Positions 45,801 to 55,532 of a stretch of 64,000 nt of DNA are shown here, piece after piece. The position numbers were made by a program, and so were the translations under genes. Every line of letters begins with the position of its first letter. Positions within the stretch are counted from its first letter, which is position 1. Where the stretch lies: assembly GCA_041398005.1 (NCBI GenBank), contig JAWKVP010000001.1, forward strand, positions 558,001-622,000, written 5' to 3'. Under the pieces are notes generated by a model. It was given only the letters and a program-made list of their open reading frames with translations. It did no database searches and was not told the origin of the DNA. Source of the DNA: JAGREO01 sp020446285 (GTDB lineage Bacteria > Pseudomonadota > Alphaproteobacteria > Geminicoccales > Geminicoccaceae).

Positions 45801-47801
45801 TCAGATGATCGCCAGATCGCTTTGCGTCACGAGTGTGTCGAGGCCGAGTGATGTGTCGATTGCGAGGATCACGTCGTTATAGTCGGCATCGGTCGAGCCG
45901 GTCGCCTTGTCCTCGATGCCGATCACCGTCTCGCCGTTGAGAATGCCGGAGACGACCTGTGTGCCGCCGCCAGGATTGAGTGCATTGGCGAGGCCGTCGG
46001 CGCTGTCGCCGTCGGTCATGTGCATGATGTCGCCGAGAACGATGGTCTCGCTGCCGTCGGCGGCGGTGTGAACGAGTTCGGGTATCGTCGAATCGAGCGT
46101 TGCCGGGCTGCCGTCGCCGTTGCGGAATTCCAGTGTCCCTTCCGTGAAGAGCGACGGATCGTTGAGATCCGCCCCGTCAGCGACGAGAAACAGGCCGAAT
46201 TCGGTTCCCGGTTGCAGTTCGCCCGCGTCATAGAGGAGGCCCAGCGGGACATCGTCGCCCGTGGACAGCGGACCGCCGCCCGGACGTGCACCGGCCGATG
46301 CCAGATCGGAGGCCTCGCTCTGCTCGATGCGCTCGAAGACGATGCGCGGGTCCGTGATTTCCCCGTCGTCACCGACGAGATAGACGCCGAGCACGCTCTG
46401 GAATGCGGCGAACTCATCCATGAAGGTTAGGACCGCATCGCCGGCATCGCCGATGACGAACTGTCCGCGGGCGACACCGTTGATATCGCCCGCATCGATC
46501 GGCAGCCCCTCCACCAGCGACGGCAGGGTCGAGGATGCCGGCTCCGAGGCTCCGGCTTCGAACGCACCCGCGTCGGGATCGTCGTCGCGAACGAGCCCTC
46601 TCTGGTCGGCATCGACCCCGTCGGCGGGAATGGCCGCGCCGATGGCCGGATTGGACGGGTCGTCGAGAAGGGCGATGGTTCGCGTCGATCCGCCATTGTC
46701 GGCGAGCTGACCCGTCGCGAACACATCGGCGATCGTCACGCCATCGCGGCTCGAGAGCACATTCCCGCCAGCGTCATCGAAACCGCCCTTCACGGAAACG
46801 AAATCGCCATCGCCGACGACAAGACTGTCCTGCAGCACGAGAGTGGCGCCCGCCTCGACCTCGATGCCGGCGGAACTCGTCTCGTCGAAATTCGGATCGA
46901 CCGGCACATCGGGTCCGATAATGGTGACATGATCGACCAGCGCCTCGCTGCCGGCACGCAGAAGGATCCCGCGATCGGCCGCCAGTGCATGGCCGTCGAG
47001 TGCGTTCCCCGTCACCGCGACGATGGTGCTGTTCTCGACAATGACCGTGCCGTTGAAGACGATGCCGTAGGAACCGTAATTGCCGCCGGCCTCGATGGTC
47101 GAACCGGAGACGGTGATCGAGCCCGCGCCGTCGATCGCCCGCGCCGATTCCCCGACCGCACGGATGTCGCTGTCGGTGATCGTGATGGCCGTGTTGCCGA
47201 ATGTGTTCACGGCCTTCGGGCCATAGCCGCTGACCCGGATCGTGCTGTCGGCGATCTCCACGGCACCACCGTCGGCGAGAACGCCCTGGGAGTATTCGCG
47301 CGTGGCCTCGAGTGCAACGCGTTCCAGACTGATCGTGGAATCCGTCGATTTGACGAGCGGGACACCGTAGAATGACCCGTCGCCCAGCGACAGATCCTCG
47401 ATCCGGCCGCTGGCGCCGGCGAAGTCGAAGATGGAATGATAGTCGCCGCTGCTCGTGATGCTCATGGAACCGGCTCCGGACGAGCCGCCATCGACCACGA
47501 GATCGTCATTGACGACGAGCGCGCCCGCAGTATCGCCCATGCTCAGCTCGATGGTGCCGCCACGGATACCGTCGGCGAATGTGATCGTGTCGAGCCCTTC
47601 CCGCGCATTGGCCTCGGCCACGGCTTCACGAAGACTGAGCACGCCATCGCTGGCATCGACAACGTCCGAAAGCGTATCGACCACCAGCGACGGCTGCGTG
47701 GCCGCGACGGCCGATGTCGAGGATGCGGACGAACTGGAGGTGGAGAGATATTCGTGTTTCGTTTGATCTTCGCCCAGCGGGTACAGACGATTTACGGTCA
47801 T
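45801..47801 (-). CDS. large secreted-type protein: CSLREA/beta-helix and DUF4114-like domains
   Basis: The 666-residue, strongly acidic protein opens with a Ser-rich segment, then a CSLREA-type motif (DTLSDVVDASDGVLSLREAV, residues about 42-61). Right-handed beta-helix repeats follow to about residue 350 (repeated short turns such as GSITVSGSTIEAGG), then an NPAIG..DQRG choice-of-anchor-like segment. The C-terminal DUF4114-like domain ends with DADYNDVILAID. No N-terminal signal peptide is seen, so export is probably by a type I system through the C-terminus (inference). A role as an adhesin or matrix protein is plausible but not shown. Confidence 0.7.
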   Translation of the reverse strand: MTVNRLYPLGEDQTKHEYLSTSSSSASSTSAVAATQPSLVVDTLSDVVDASDGVLSLREAVAEANAREGLDTITFADGIRGGTIELSMGDTAGALVVNDDLVVDGGSSGAGSMSITSSGDYHSIFDFAGASGRIEDLSLGDGSFYGVPLVKSTDSTISLERVALEATREYSQGVLADGGAVEIADSTIRVSGYGPKAVNTFGNTAITITDSDIRAVGESARAIDGAGSITVSGSTIEAGGNYGSYGIVFNGTVIVENSTIVAVTGNALDGHALAADRGILLRAGSEALVDHVTIIGPDVPVDPNFDETSSAGIEVEAGATLVLQDSLVVGDGDFVSVKGGFDDAGGNVLSSRDGVTIADVFATGQLADNGGSTRTIALLDDPSNPAIGAAIPADGVDADQRGLVRDDDPDAGAFEAGASEPASSTLPSLVEGLPIDAGDINGVARGQFVIGDAGDAVLTFMDEFAAFQSVLGVYLVGDDGEITDPRIVFERIEQSEASDLASAGARPGGGPLSTGDDVPLGLLYDAGELQPGTEFGLFLVADGADLNDPSLFTEGTLEFRNGDGSPATLDSTIPELVHTAADGSETIVLGDIMHMTDGDSADGLANALNPGGGTQVVSGILNGETVIGIEDKATGSTDADYNDVILAIDTSLGLDTLVTQSDLAII

Positions 47802-47930
47802 GTCCTGATTCCTGCTATTGCAGCGGTGCTCCTGCTACCTATGGTCTAGAAAATCCCGTCACTCCGAGTCAAATTTAACGCGCAAAAAGAAGGTCTCAAA
47901 CCGCATTTTTATCGCAGGTTGTGGAATAAA

Positions 47931-47954
47931 CACGGATTCCCGTAAAAATCCGTG
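47931..47954. other. hairpin in the beta-helix / DUF3592-like divergent gap
   Basis: CACGGATT pairs with AATCCGTG around a 7-base loop in an AT-rich part of the 214-bp gap between the divergent genes at 47801 and 48016. It could be an operator dyad. Confidence 0.35.
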
Positions 47955-47990
47955 CGCGTTTGCAATTTATTAAGACAGATCGTCCATCCT

Positions 47991-48015
47991 CTCCGCGCCC
48001 CTTCGCGGAGTACGG
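47991..48015 (+). promoter_or_regulatory. leader hairpin that hides the ribosome binding site of the 48016 gene
   Basis: CTCCGCG (47991-47997) pairs with CGCGGAG (48004-48010) around CCCCTT. The GGAG of the second arm is the only ribosome binding site candidate, five bases before the ATG at 48016. Folding would block initiation, so translation may need RNA melting or a binding factor. Confidence 0.5.
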
Positions 48016-48504
48016 ATGCTGAATTCCCGGACGATCCATCGACCTGCCATACCCTGGATGCTGATCACGCTCGGCATCCTCGTGACCCTCGTCCGGCGTC
48101 TCTGGCAGCGGCCGCGCGCGACCATGCTCGCTTTCGGCCTGATGGGCTTCGGCGTCTACGGTCTGTGGCAGGATTACGGCGTACCCTCGGACTGGCTGGA
48201 AGCACGGGGTCATGTTCTCGGCGCCGACGAATCGCAGGCGCACAATCCGTTTCGCAACGTCATCATCCGTTTCACCGATCATGACGGGCAGCGACACGAC
48301 ATCCTCGACGGATCCGCGCAGATCTATCTCGATCTCGGGCCGGAAGCCGCCCGCAATGTGCCCGTCCTCTATGATCCCGGCCGACCGCGCATCGCCATGG
48401 TGCCATACGAAGGTCGATGGTGGGCATCGGCGCGCTACATCCTCGGCGGACTGGCAGTCCTGCTGCTCGCCATCTTCTGGCCACGGCGCCGGCGGCGGAC
48501 ATAG
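48016..48504 (+). CDS. DUF3592-like membrane protein
   Basis: The 162-residue protein has two N-terminal hydrophobic segments (about residues 12-26 and 35-50), a central beta-rich soluble domain (ARGHVLGADESQAHNP...VPVLYDPGRPRIAMV) and a C-terminal membrane helix (LGGLAVLLLAIFW) followed by Arg residues. This is the layout of DUF3592 proteins, whose function is unknown. The start is fixed by the GGAG in the leader hairpin. The next gene follows after 141 bp and may be co-transcribed. Confidence 0.65.
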   Translation: MLNSRTIHRPAIPWMLITLGILVTLVRRLWQRPRATMLAFGLMGFGVYGLWQDYGVPSDWLEARGHVLGADESQAHNPFRNVIIRFTDHDGQRHDILDGSAQIYLDLGPEAARNVPVLYDPGRPRIAMVPYEGRWWASARYILGGLAVLLLAIFWPRRRRRT

Positions 48505-48645
48505 CGGCACCATGCACCACGTCCCCCGCATCAGCTCTCCATCGTTTCCCGCAAACCCCGATTTTTCCCCGAACGCGGAAGGTTCCGCCATGCTCCACCA
48601 TTGCCGGCGAACCCTTCCCGCAATGCGGCCGATCGGAAGAGCCCG

Positions 48646-50307
48646 ATGATTCCCGTCCGAAAGATCGCCGTCACCCTCCTCGCGGCTTTTCTCGTCCTGT
48701 CGCCGGGCGCTGGCGGTGCCGAACCGGCGGATGGCCGGATCAGGGCGGCGCTCGACGACATAGCCCGCTATGAGCAGCAGTTTCCCGCCGGTGCGCGGGA
48801 GCGCGCGGCGAACGTGAAGCGCGCGATCAGGCTGCTCGGGCTCACCCGCGAGCGGCTCGACGGTTCGCCGAACAGGGCAGATGAGAGCTGGCTCGAAGCC
48901 GACGGCCGGTTGAATGCGCTGCTCGACCGCCTGAACGGAATGCTCGCGGGCGAAGACAGCCAACCGCCCTCCCCGCAACCCTCCTCCGCCACTGCTCCGC
49001 CTGCAAGTGCGACATCCGCGAGCGGTGCCAGCGCGGCGGCGGCCGAAATGATCTCGCAGGACCGGGTGCGGATCGGAAAACTCCTGCGCGATATCCGCAG
49101 CTCCACCGAAACGCTTGAAAGCAACGGGCCGAAGCCCTTTCAGGATCCCGGCTATGCGTCCGGGCGCGAGGCCATCGCCGAACGCTATCGGCAGACCCTC
49201 GGGCGCTATGCCGGCTTCGCCGGCGATCCCGATGTCGTCGCCGCGACGGAGGCGCTCCGCGATCACGAGACTCTCATCCGCGCGGGAAAGGAAAACGCCG
49301 CGGGCGTGCTTGCCTCGATCGGCGATCCCCAGGCGGCGCTCGGCGTCATCTTCGCGCGCCAGGCAGCGCTCCGCCCGCCACCGCCGCCGGCATTCCCCTA
49401 TGAAGAGGGAAGCGTCGACGCATGGGTACGGGACATCGCCCGCGTGCGACAGGCCATGGTCGATGATCATGGCAGGCTGCAAGCGCTGGCCGACAGCGCA
49501 TGGCTCCCGGCAAACCGCGGCACGCCCGAAAGCGGTGCGCCATACGATGCACAGGATGTCGGCATGCTGCAGGGTGCGCTGGTGCGCGAGGTGGGCGTGA
49601 TCGACGAGAACTTCACGACCTTCCGGAACAATCTCGACGCGCAGGCCGCCGATGTCGCGCGTCAGCTCGATTTCTATGACAGTCTCGATCCGCTCGACGA
49701 TCACGCACGGGCCAACAGCTTCCTCGGCGCCGGTCAGGCCGCGGAAAACCGCGCGCGGCTCGATGGCTTCGTCAGCCTCGTCGAAACGGTCGCCGGCCTC
49801 GACCGCCTGACCGGCCGGACCCCGCCCGCCGACCATGAGGCGCTGCTGCGTCGCGCCCGCGACATGCGCGCTTCCTATGATACCAGACGCGCCGAGGCGC
49901 TCGCCACCGTCCGCATGCCCGAGCCGGCGACGAATGATCCCGAACTGGTCAGGATCGCCCGCGAGACACTGGCCGATCCGGCCTACGATGTCGGCGACAT
50001 CCTGCGCCTCGTCATCAATTCCGATGTGCGCGATCTGGAAAAGCGGACGAGCGAAATCGACATTGACGATGTCGATGTCGGCGCCGGTGGCGATCTTACC
50101 CTCTCGGGGACGGAAACGAGCTGGACCTATCGCTGGAAGCAGTATCAGGTCGCAACCGCCGAGCCCGTCGGCGACACCCACTACATTTTCTACAACACGC
50201 TGAAATACTATACGGCCGGCGCGGACACGACACCGCTCAACCGCTGGATCGTCGCCAACCGTATCCAGACGGTGGAAATTCCGCCTGAGAATATCGGGCC
50301 CGAGTGA
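48646..50307 (+). CDS. secreted or periplasmic protein of unknown function
   Basis: The 553-residue protein has a clear signal peptide (IAVTLLAAFLVLSPGAGG, cleaved near residue 25). It has long charged helical stretches, an Ala-, Ser- and Pro-rich linker (about residues 103-135), and a more compact C-terminal part with ETSWTYRWKQYQV, HYIFYNTLKYYTAG and RWIVANRIQTVEI. I do not recognise a domain. GGAAG precedes the ATG at 48646. It is the last plus-strand gene before ribN, which converges on it. Confidence 0.6.
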   Translation: MIPVRKIAVTLLAAFLVLSPGAGGAEPADGRIRAALDDIARYEQQFPAGARERAANVKRAIRLLGLTRERLDGSPNRADESWLEADGRLNALLDRLNGMLAGEDSQPPSPQPSSATAPPASATSASGASAAAAEMISQDRVRIGKLLRDIRSSTETLESNGPKPFQDPGYASGREAIAERYRQTLGRYAGFAGDPDVVAATEALRDHETLIRAGKENAAGVLASIGDPQAALGVIFARQAALRPPPPPAFPYEEGSVDAWVRDIARVRQAMVDDHGRLQALADSAWLPANRGTPESGAPYDAQDVGMLQGALVREVGVIDENFTTFRNNLDAQAADVARQLDFYDSLDPLDDHARANSFLGAGQAAENRARLDGFVSLVETVAGLDRLTGRTPPADHEALLRRARDMRASYDTRRAEALATVRMPEPATNDPELVRIARETLADPAYDVGDILRLVINSDVRDLEKRTSEIDIDDVDVGAGGDLTLSGTETSWTYRWKQYQVATAEPVGDTHYIFYNTLKYYTAGADTTPLNRWIVANRIQTVEIPPENIGPE

Positions 50308-50332
50308 GAAATCTCGCGGATGGGCGGACGGA

Positions 50333-51214
50333 TCACGCGCGCTCCTCGTGCATGATCCAGACCGAGGCGGCGACGACGATCGCCGCACCCGGCCACATCG
50401 AGCCATCCGGCATCCAGCCGAAAACGATGAACCCGAGAAACACGTTCATCGGCAGCTTGAGATGATCGAACGGCTGGAGGTAGGACGCATCGGCGCGCTC
50501 ATAGGCGCGTGCCAGCATGTACTGGGCAAGCACGGTGAGCATGCCGGTCATGAGGACGAGCGGCCAGGCGCCGTCCGGCGGCAGTGCGAAGCCCTGAAAC
50601 GAAGCCACGAACGCGTTGATCGGCGTGAGCAGCAACAGGAGATAGAGCGTCACCCTGTCGGCCTCCTCCTCGCCCGTCAGGCGCTTCATCACCAGCGTCG
50701 ATCCGGCCCAGAACGCCGCCGCGAGGAGCGGCCAGATCGCCGCCACATCAAAGCGCTCCGACCAGGGTGCGAGAATGATCATGCCACCCGCGAACCCGGT
50801 CAGGACGGCGAGCCAACGCGTCCGCCCGACGGTCTCGCCGAGAAGCAGGCCGGCGCCGGCGGTCACGAAGAAGGGCGAGGTCATCACCAGCGCGATCGCC
50901 TGCCAGACCGGCACATGGGCCAGTCCGAGAACCCAGAATTGCACACCGGCGGCGGCCAGCAATACCCTGAGGACATGCCAGCCCGCGTGATGCGTCCGCA
51001 GGCTCGACAAACCCTGCCGCACGACCCACGGCAGGGCCGCCACGAGTGCGAGAAGATATTGCCAGAACGCAATCGAGCCCGCGTTCATGCCGTGCTTCAT
51101 GGCGAGCCATTGCACGGAGATATTGACCAGGGCGAACACCGCACCGGCCGTCACCATGCAAAGCGCTCCCGCAAGCGCCGGCGAGAGGCGGGATCCGGCG
51201 GTCGTCTGATTCAT
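50333..51214 (-). CDS. ribN: RibN-type riboflavin transporter (EamA/DMT family)
   Basis: The 293-residue inner-membrane protein has ten predicted helices in two EamA repeats; the second repeat carries the pattern AAIWPLLAAAFWAGSTLVMKR. DMT transporters have many substrates, but an FMN riboswitch in the leader of this gene points to riboflavin uptake, as for the described RibN proteins. The ATG at 51214 has AAGGACAG upstream and is 91 nt after the aptamer. The substrate call rests on the riboswitch. Confidence 0.85.
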   Translation of the reverse strand: MNQTTAGSRLSPALAGALCMVTAGAVFALVNISVQWLAMKHGMNAGSIAFWQYLLALVAALPWVVRQGLSSLRTHHAGWHVLRVLLAAAGVQFWVLGLAHVPVWQAIALVMTSPFFVTAGAGLLLGETVGRTRWLAVLTGFAGGMIILAPWSERFDVAAIWPLLAAAFWAGSTLVMKRLTGEEEADRVTLYLLLLLTPINAFVASFQGFALPPDGAWPLVLMTGMLTVLAQYMLARAYERADASYLQPFDHLKLPMNVFLGFIVFGWMPDGSMWPGAAIVVAASVWIMHEERA

Positions 51215-51305
51215 GAGCGTCTGTCCTTCCCGATGCGCACACAAATCAGGGCAGACAGGCGCAGGGCAGGCGACGGCATGTGCGCGCGTCACCCGCAGGA
51301 ACACC

Positions 51306-51464
51306 CGTTCTCTTCCATCCGGACTGTGACCGTCGGCTCCGGAATCGCACCGGATCTGCTGACCCTGCCAACAACAAGTGACAGGCGCTCGCGGGCTCGT
51401 CGGGTTGTTGCTGGCAACGCACGACTTACCGCCGGTGGGGACTTTCACCCCGCCCTGAGAACGC
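51306..51464 (-). promoter_or_regulatory. FMN riboswitch (RFN element)
   Basis: On the minus strand the conserved RFN blocks appear in order: TCAGGGCGGGGTGAAAGTCC, then CACCGGCGGTAA, AGCCCGCGAG, GGTCAGCAGATCCGGTG, GGAGCCGACGGT and AGTCCGGATGGAAGAGA. The P1 stem GTTCTC/GAGAAC closes it. A variable region between the second and third blocks folds as GTTGCCAGCAACAAC. FMN binding would lower expression of the downstream ribN-like gene, by an undetermined mechanism; the 91-nt space leaves room for sequestration of the start. Confidence 0.96.
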
Positions 51465-51546
51465 ATGCTGGATAACGCGGCAGGCTCGCCGCCGGCAAGC
51501 GGATTCGGCGAATGTCCGGCGGTCGCGCCGTCCCGCCGTTACCGTG

Positions 51547-52659
<1,113 letters not shown>

Positions 52660-52778
52660 GGCCTCTCCCTCCGGGAATGCGCTGGATCCGTTTCCGGCAA
52701 AAGTGAACCAACCCTTCAGCGCTGGCAACCTGGAACTGCGCCGCTATCATTGTCCGCAATCAGGGAGGAACAGGCCCC

Positions 52779-53453
52779 ATGTCACGCAGGCTCTACGATC
52801 TGGCCGGAGCGGATCCGGATTGCCGCTTCAGCCCCTACTGCAACCGCATCCGCCGCGCACTGCATGCCAAGCGCCTCGATTTCGAGACGGTGCCGGTGGC
52901 GTTCACCGACAAGGAGGCTCTGGCATTCAGCGGCCAGAAACTGGTGCCGGTGCTGGTCGATGGCGAGCGCGTCATCGCCGACAGCTGGGCGATTGCCTCT
53001 TATCTCGAGGAAACCTATCCCAAACCGTCACTCATGGGCGGCAAAGCGGGCCGGGCCCTGACCCTGACCTTCCGGCACTGGGTGGAAACGGCGATCCATC
53101 CCCTCATCCTCAAGGCGGTGCTGATGGATATCCACAACGCGCTGGCACCGGTGGATCAGGCCTATTTCAGGGAAACCCGCGAGGCGCGCTTCGGCTCGAC
53201 GCTCGAAGCCCTGCATCAGGGTGCTGCCGCCCTGCCGCAGATCGCACGGGCACTGGAACCGGCGAGGGCAACCCTGCGCGAGCTTCCATGGCTATGCGGA
53301 GACCGCCCCGGTTTCGCCGATTTCATCCTTGCCGGCGCCTTCGACTGGGCCCGCGCCGTCTCCGGCCTGCCCCTCCTCGAAAGCGATGACCCGGTGAATG
53401 ACTGGTACGATCGCCTCAACGATCGCCAGACCGAAGAGGCAGGCGCCGCTTGA
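52779..53453 (+). CDS. glutathione S-transferase family protein
   Basis: The 224-residue protein has an N-terminal thioredoxin-like domain with RFSPYCNRIRRALHAK (possible catalytic Ser or Cys), VPVLVDGERVIADSWAIASYLEE (GSH-binding cis-Pro and Asp-Ser) and a helical C-terminal domain with PGFADFILAG. The SPYC start resembles the LigE-type branch. GGAGG lies in the preceding AGGGAGGAACAG. It is divergent from frmA, so both may serve glutathione-dependent detoxification (inference). Confidence 0.82.
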   Translation: MSRRLYDLAGADPDCRFSPYCNRIRRALHAKRLDFETVPVAFTDKEALAFSGQKLVPVLVDGERVIADSWAIASYLEETYPKPSLMGGKAGRALTLTFRHWVETAIHPLILKAVLMDIHNALAPVDQAYFRETREARFGSTLEALHQGAAALPQIARALEPARATLRELPWLCGDRPGFADFILAGAFDWARAVSGLPLLESDDPVNDWYDRLNDRQTEEAGAA

Positions 53454-53464
53454 CAGGCAAGGCG

Positions 53465-53557
53465 GTTTGAACAAATGTAACCGGACGAATCAAAATTTCC
53501 ACCGCACGAAATCCGAAGCGGTGGCGTCATGCTGCCGGCGACAATGCAATGGATTGT
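53465..53557 (+). promoter_or_regulatory. candidate control region of the ABC/kinase operon
   Basis: Upstream of the first permease are GTTTGAACAAATGTAAC (53465-53481), with an ACA-AA-TGT centre like SorC/DeoR-family operators, and ACAAT-GCAATGG-ATTGT (53541-53557), a 5-bp dyad. These are candidate sites for the SorC regulator encoded at the end of the operon. No strong -35/-10 pair is visible. Confidence 0.3.
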
Positions 53558-53667
53558 GGCAGGGTATCGCGGGCAGCATCAGGTGAGGTGCCGGTGGCAA
53601 CGGTCGGGCCGGGAGGCGAAAATGCCCGGAACGCCTTGCCGCAGCGTCACCGGATGAGGGAGGCCAG

Positions 53668-54582
53668 GTGAAGGCAGCTGAAACCGCAAGCACGACCGGA
53701 CGTCAGACGTGGCTGCCACGTTTCCTGACGGCCGATCATCCCTTTCCCTGGATGGCGCCGATGTTCGCGGTCATTCTCGCATTCGGCATCTATCCCCTCG
53801 CCTATTCCGTCTGGCTCAGTACACAGGCCAGAATTCCGGGGCTGCGGGACTACAAATTCGTTGGCGCCGACAACTGGATCAAGGCGTTCGCCGACGATCG
53901 CTTCATCGATTCGCTGATGGTGACGATCCAGTACACGCTCGTCTGTCTCGTCATTCAGGTGGCGCTCGGCATGGCCATCGCCCTCCTCCTGGACTGCGAG
54001 CGGCGCGGTTACGGCTTCCTCCGGGCGATGATGACCCTGCCGCTGGTGATCCCCCCCGCGGTCACCGGCATGATGTTCCTGTTGATGGAAGACGGCCAGT
54101 TCGGCGTGCTCTCCTACTATCTCGAGGAGATCGGGCTGGTCGATCCGGCCAATCCGATCCTCGCCGACACCTCGATGGCACTCTGGGGGGTGATGATCGC
54201 CGACATCTGGCAGTGGACGCCCTTCATGGTGCTGATCTTCCTCGCCGGGCTGCGCGCGCTGCCGAAGGAACCGTTCGAGGCCGCGGCGATCGACGGCGCC
54301 AGCTGGCTGCAGACCTTCCGCCACCTGACGCTGCCGATGCTCGGCAAGGTGATCGCGGTTGCCGTGCTGATCCGCACGATCGATCTCTACCGCATCTATG
54401 ACTATGTCTTCGCGATGACCGCCGGCGGTCCCGGCACCGCCACCGAGACACTGAGCTTCTATGCCGGAAGGGTCTTCGGCGTCGCCAATTTCCCCTATGC
54501 GGCAACGCTGAGCCTGATCACGCTCATCATGCTCAATCTCATCTGTTTCGCCTTCATCAAAGCTTTTCGGGTGAGGTTCTGA
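53668..54582 (+). CDS. ABC sugar/polyol transporter permease 1 (MalF type)
   Basis: The 304-residue inner-membrane protein has six membrane segments and the EAA loop motif LPKEPFEAAAIDGASWLQTF near residue 205, which contacts an ATPase. It starts at GTG 53668 with AGGGAGG upstream and shares its last base with the next start (TGATG). It is the first gene of a seven-gene operon. No ABC ATPase gene is present in the window. Confidence 0.88.
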   Translation: MKAAETASTTGRQTWLPRFLTADHPFPWMAPMFAVILAFGIYPLAYSVWLSTQARIPGLRDYKFVGADNWIKAFADDRFIDSLMVTIQYTLVCLVIQVALGMAIALLLDCERRGYGFLRAMMTLPLVIPPAVTGMMFLLMEDGQFGVLSYYLEEIGLVDPANPILADTSMALWGVMIADIWQWTPFMVLIFLAGLRALPKEPFEAAAIDGASWLQTFRHLTLPMLGKVIAVAVLIRTIDLYRIYDYVFAMTAGGPGTATETLSFYAGRVFGVANFPYAATLSLITLIMLNLICFAFIKAFRVRF

Positions 54583-55463
54583 TGCCCGGCAATACCACAA
54601 GGCTCGTGTTGCGCGACGTTCTCGCCTGGCTCGTCGTCCTGGCGTTCCTGTTTCCCCTGTTCTGGTGGGTACTCGCCAGCTTCAAGCCCTATACCGCGAT
54701 CTTCGCCCAACCGCCGGTCTATGCCGATTTCGAGCCGTCGGTGGAAAATTACGAGATCACCATCGCCGGCAAGTCGCGGATCAATCTCGAAGGCGGCGTC
54801 GGCGGCCAGACGGGCGGCGCGTCTTCCTATTATTCGCTGCCGTCCATCGTCGACAGCCTGATCATCGCCATCGGCTCGACGATCTGCGCCCTGTCGCTGG
54901 CCACGCTCGCGGCCTATGCGCTTTCGCGTTTCCCCATGCGCGGCAAGGATCATCTCGTCTTCTTCGTCCTCGCGCAAAGGATGATGCCACCCATTGCGGT
55001 GGCCATACCGCTGTTCTTCATCTTCCGCGATATCGGCCTGCGCGACACGCATCTCGGACTGATCATCGCCCACACGCTGATCAACCTGCCGCTCGCCACC
55101 CTGTTGCTCAAGAGCTTCTTCGACGACGTGCCGAAGGAGCTCGACGAATCGGCGATGATCGACGGTGCCACGCGCTTTCAGGTCTTCCACATGATCGTGG
55201 CACCGCTGGTCAAGGGAGGGCTGGCCGCCACGGGCGTTCTCTGCTTCATCTTCTCGTGGACCGAGTTCCTGATATCGCTGCAACTGACGACGAGCATCCG
55301 CACCATCCCGGTCAAGATCACGACCTTCGTCACCTCGACGGGCACGGAATGGGGGCTGATAACGGCGCTCGGCAGTGCCGCACTCGTACCGAGTTTCATC
55401 TTCATCCTGCTGGTGCAGAAACATCTCGTGCGCGGTCTGACCCTCGGCTCGCTCAAGGACTGA
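54582..55463 (+). CDS. ABC sugar/polyol transporter permease 2 (MalG type)
   Basis: The 293-residue partner permease has six hydrophobic segments and the EAA motif VPKELDESAMIDGATRFQVF near residue 185. A segment near residues 50-80 (GKSRINLEGGVGGQTGG) forms an unusually Gly-rich periplasmic loop. It follows permease 1 with a one-base overlap; the binding-protein gene starts 69 bp downstream. Confidence 0.88.
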   Translation: MPGNTTRLVLRDVLAWLVVLAFLFPLFWWVLASFKPYTAIFAQPPVYADFEPSVENYEITIAGKSRINLEGGVGGQTGGASSYYSLPSIVDSLIIAIGSTICALSLATLAAYALSRFPMRGKDHLVFFVLAQRMMPPIAVAIPLFFIFRDIGLRDTHLGLIIAHTLINLPLATLLLKSFFDDVPKELDESAMIDGATRFQVFHMIVAPLVKGGLAATGVLCFIFSWTEFLISLQLTTSIRTIPVKITTFVTSTGTEWGLITALGSAALVPSFIFILLVQKHLVRGLTLGSLKD

Positions 55464-55532
55464 GCCATTGCTTTGCCGGGTCATGGCCGCCCGTACCCGT
55501 TCGCCTGGCTCGATCACCAAGGGAGGTATCTC

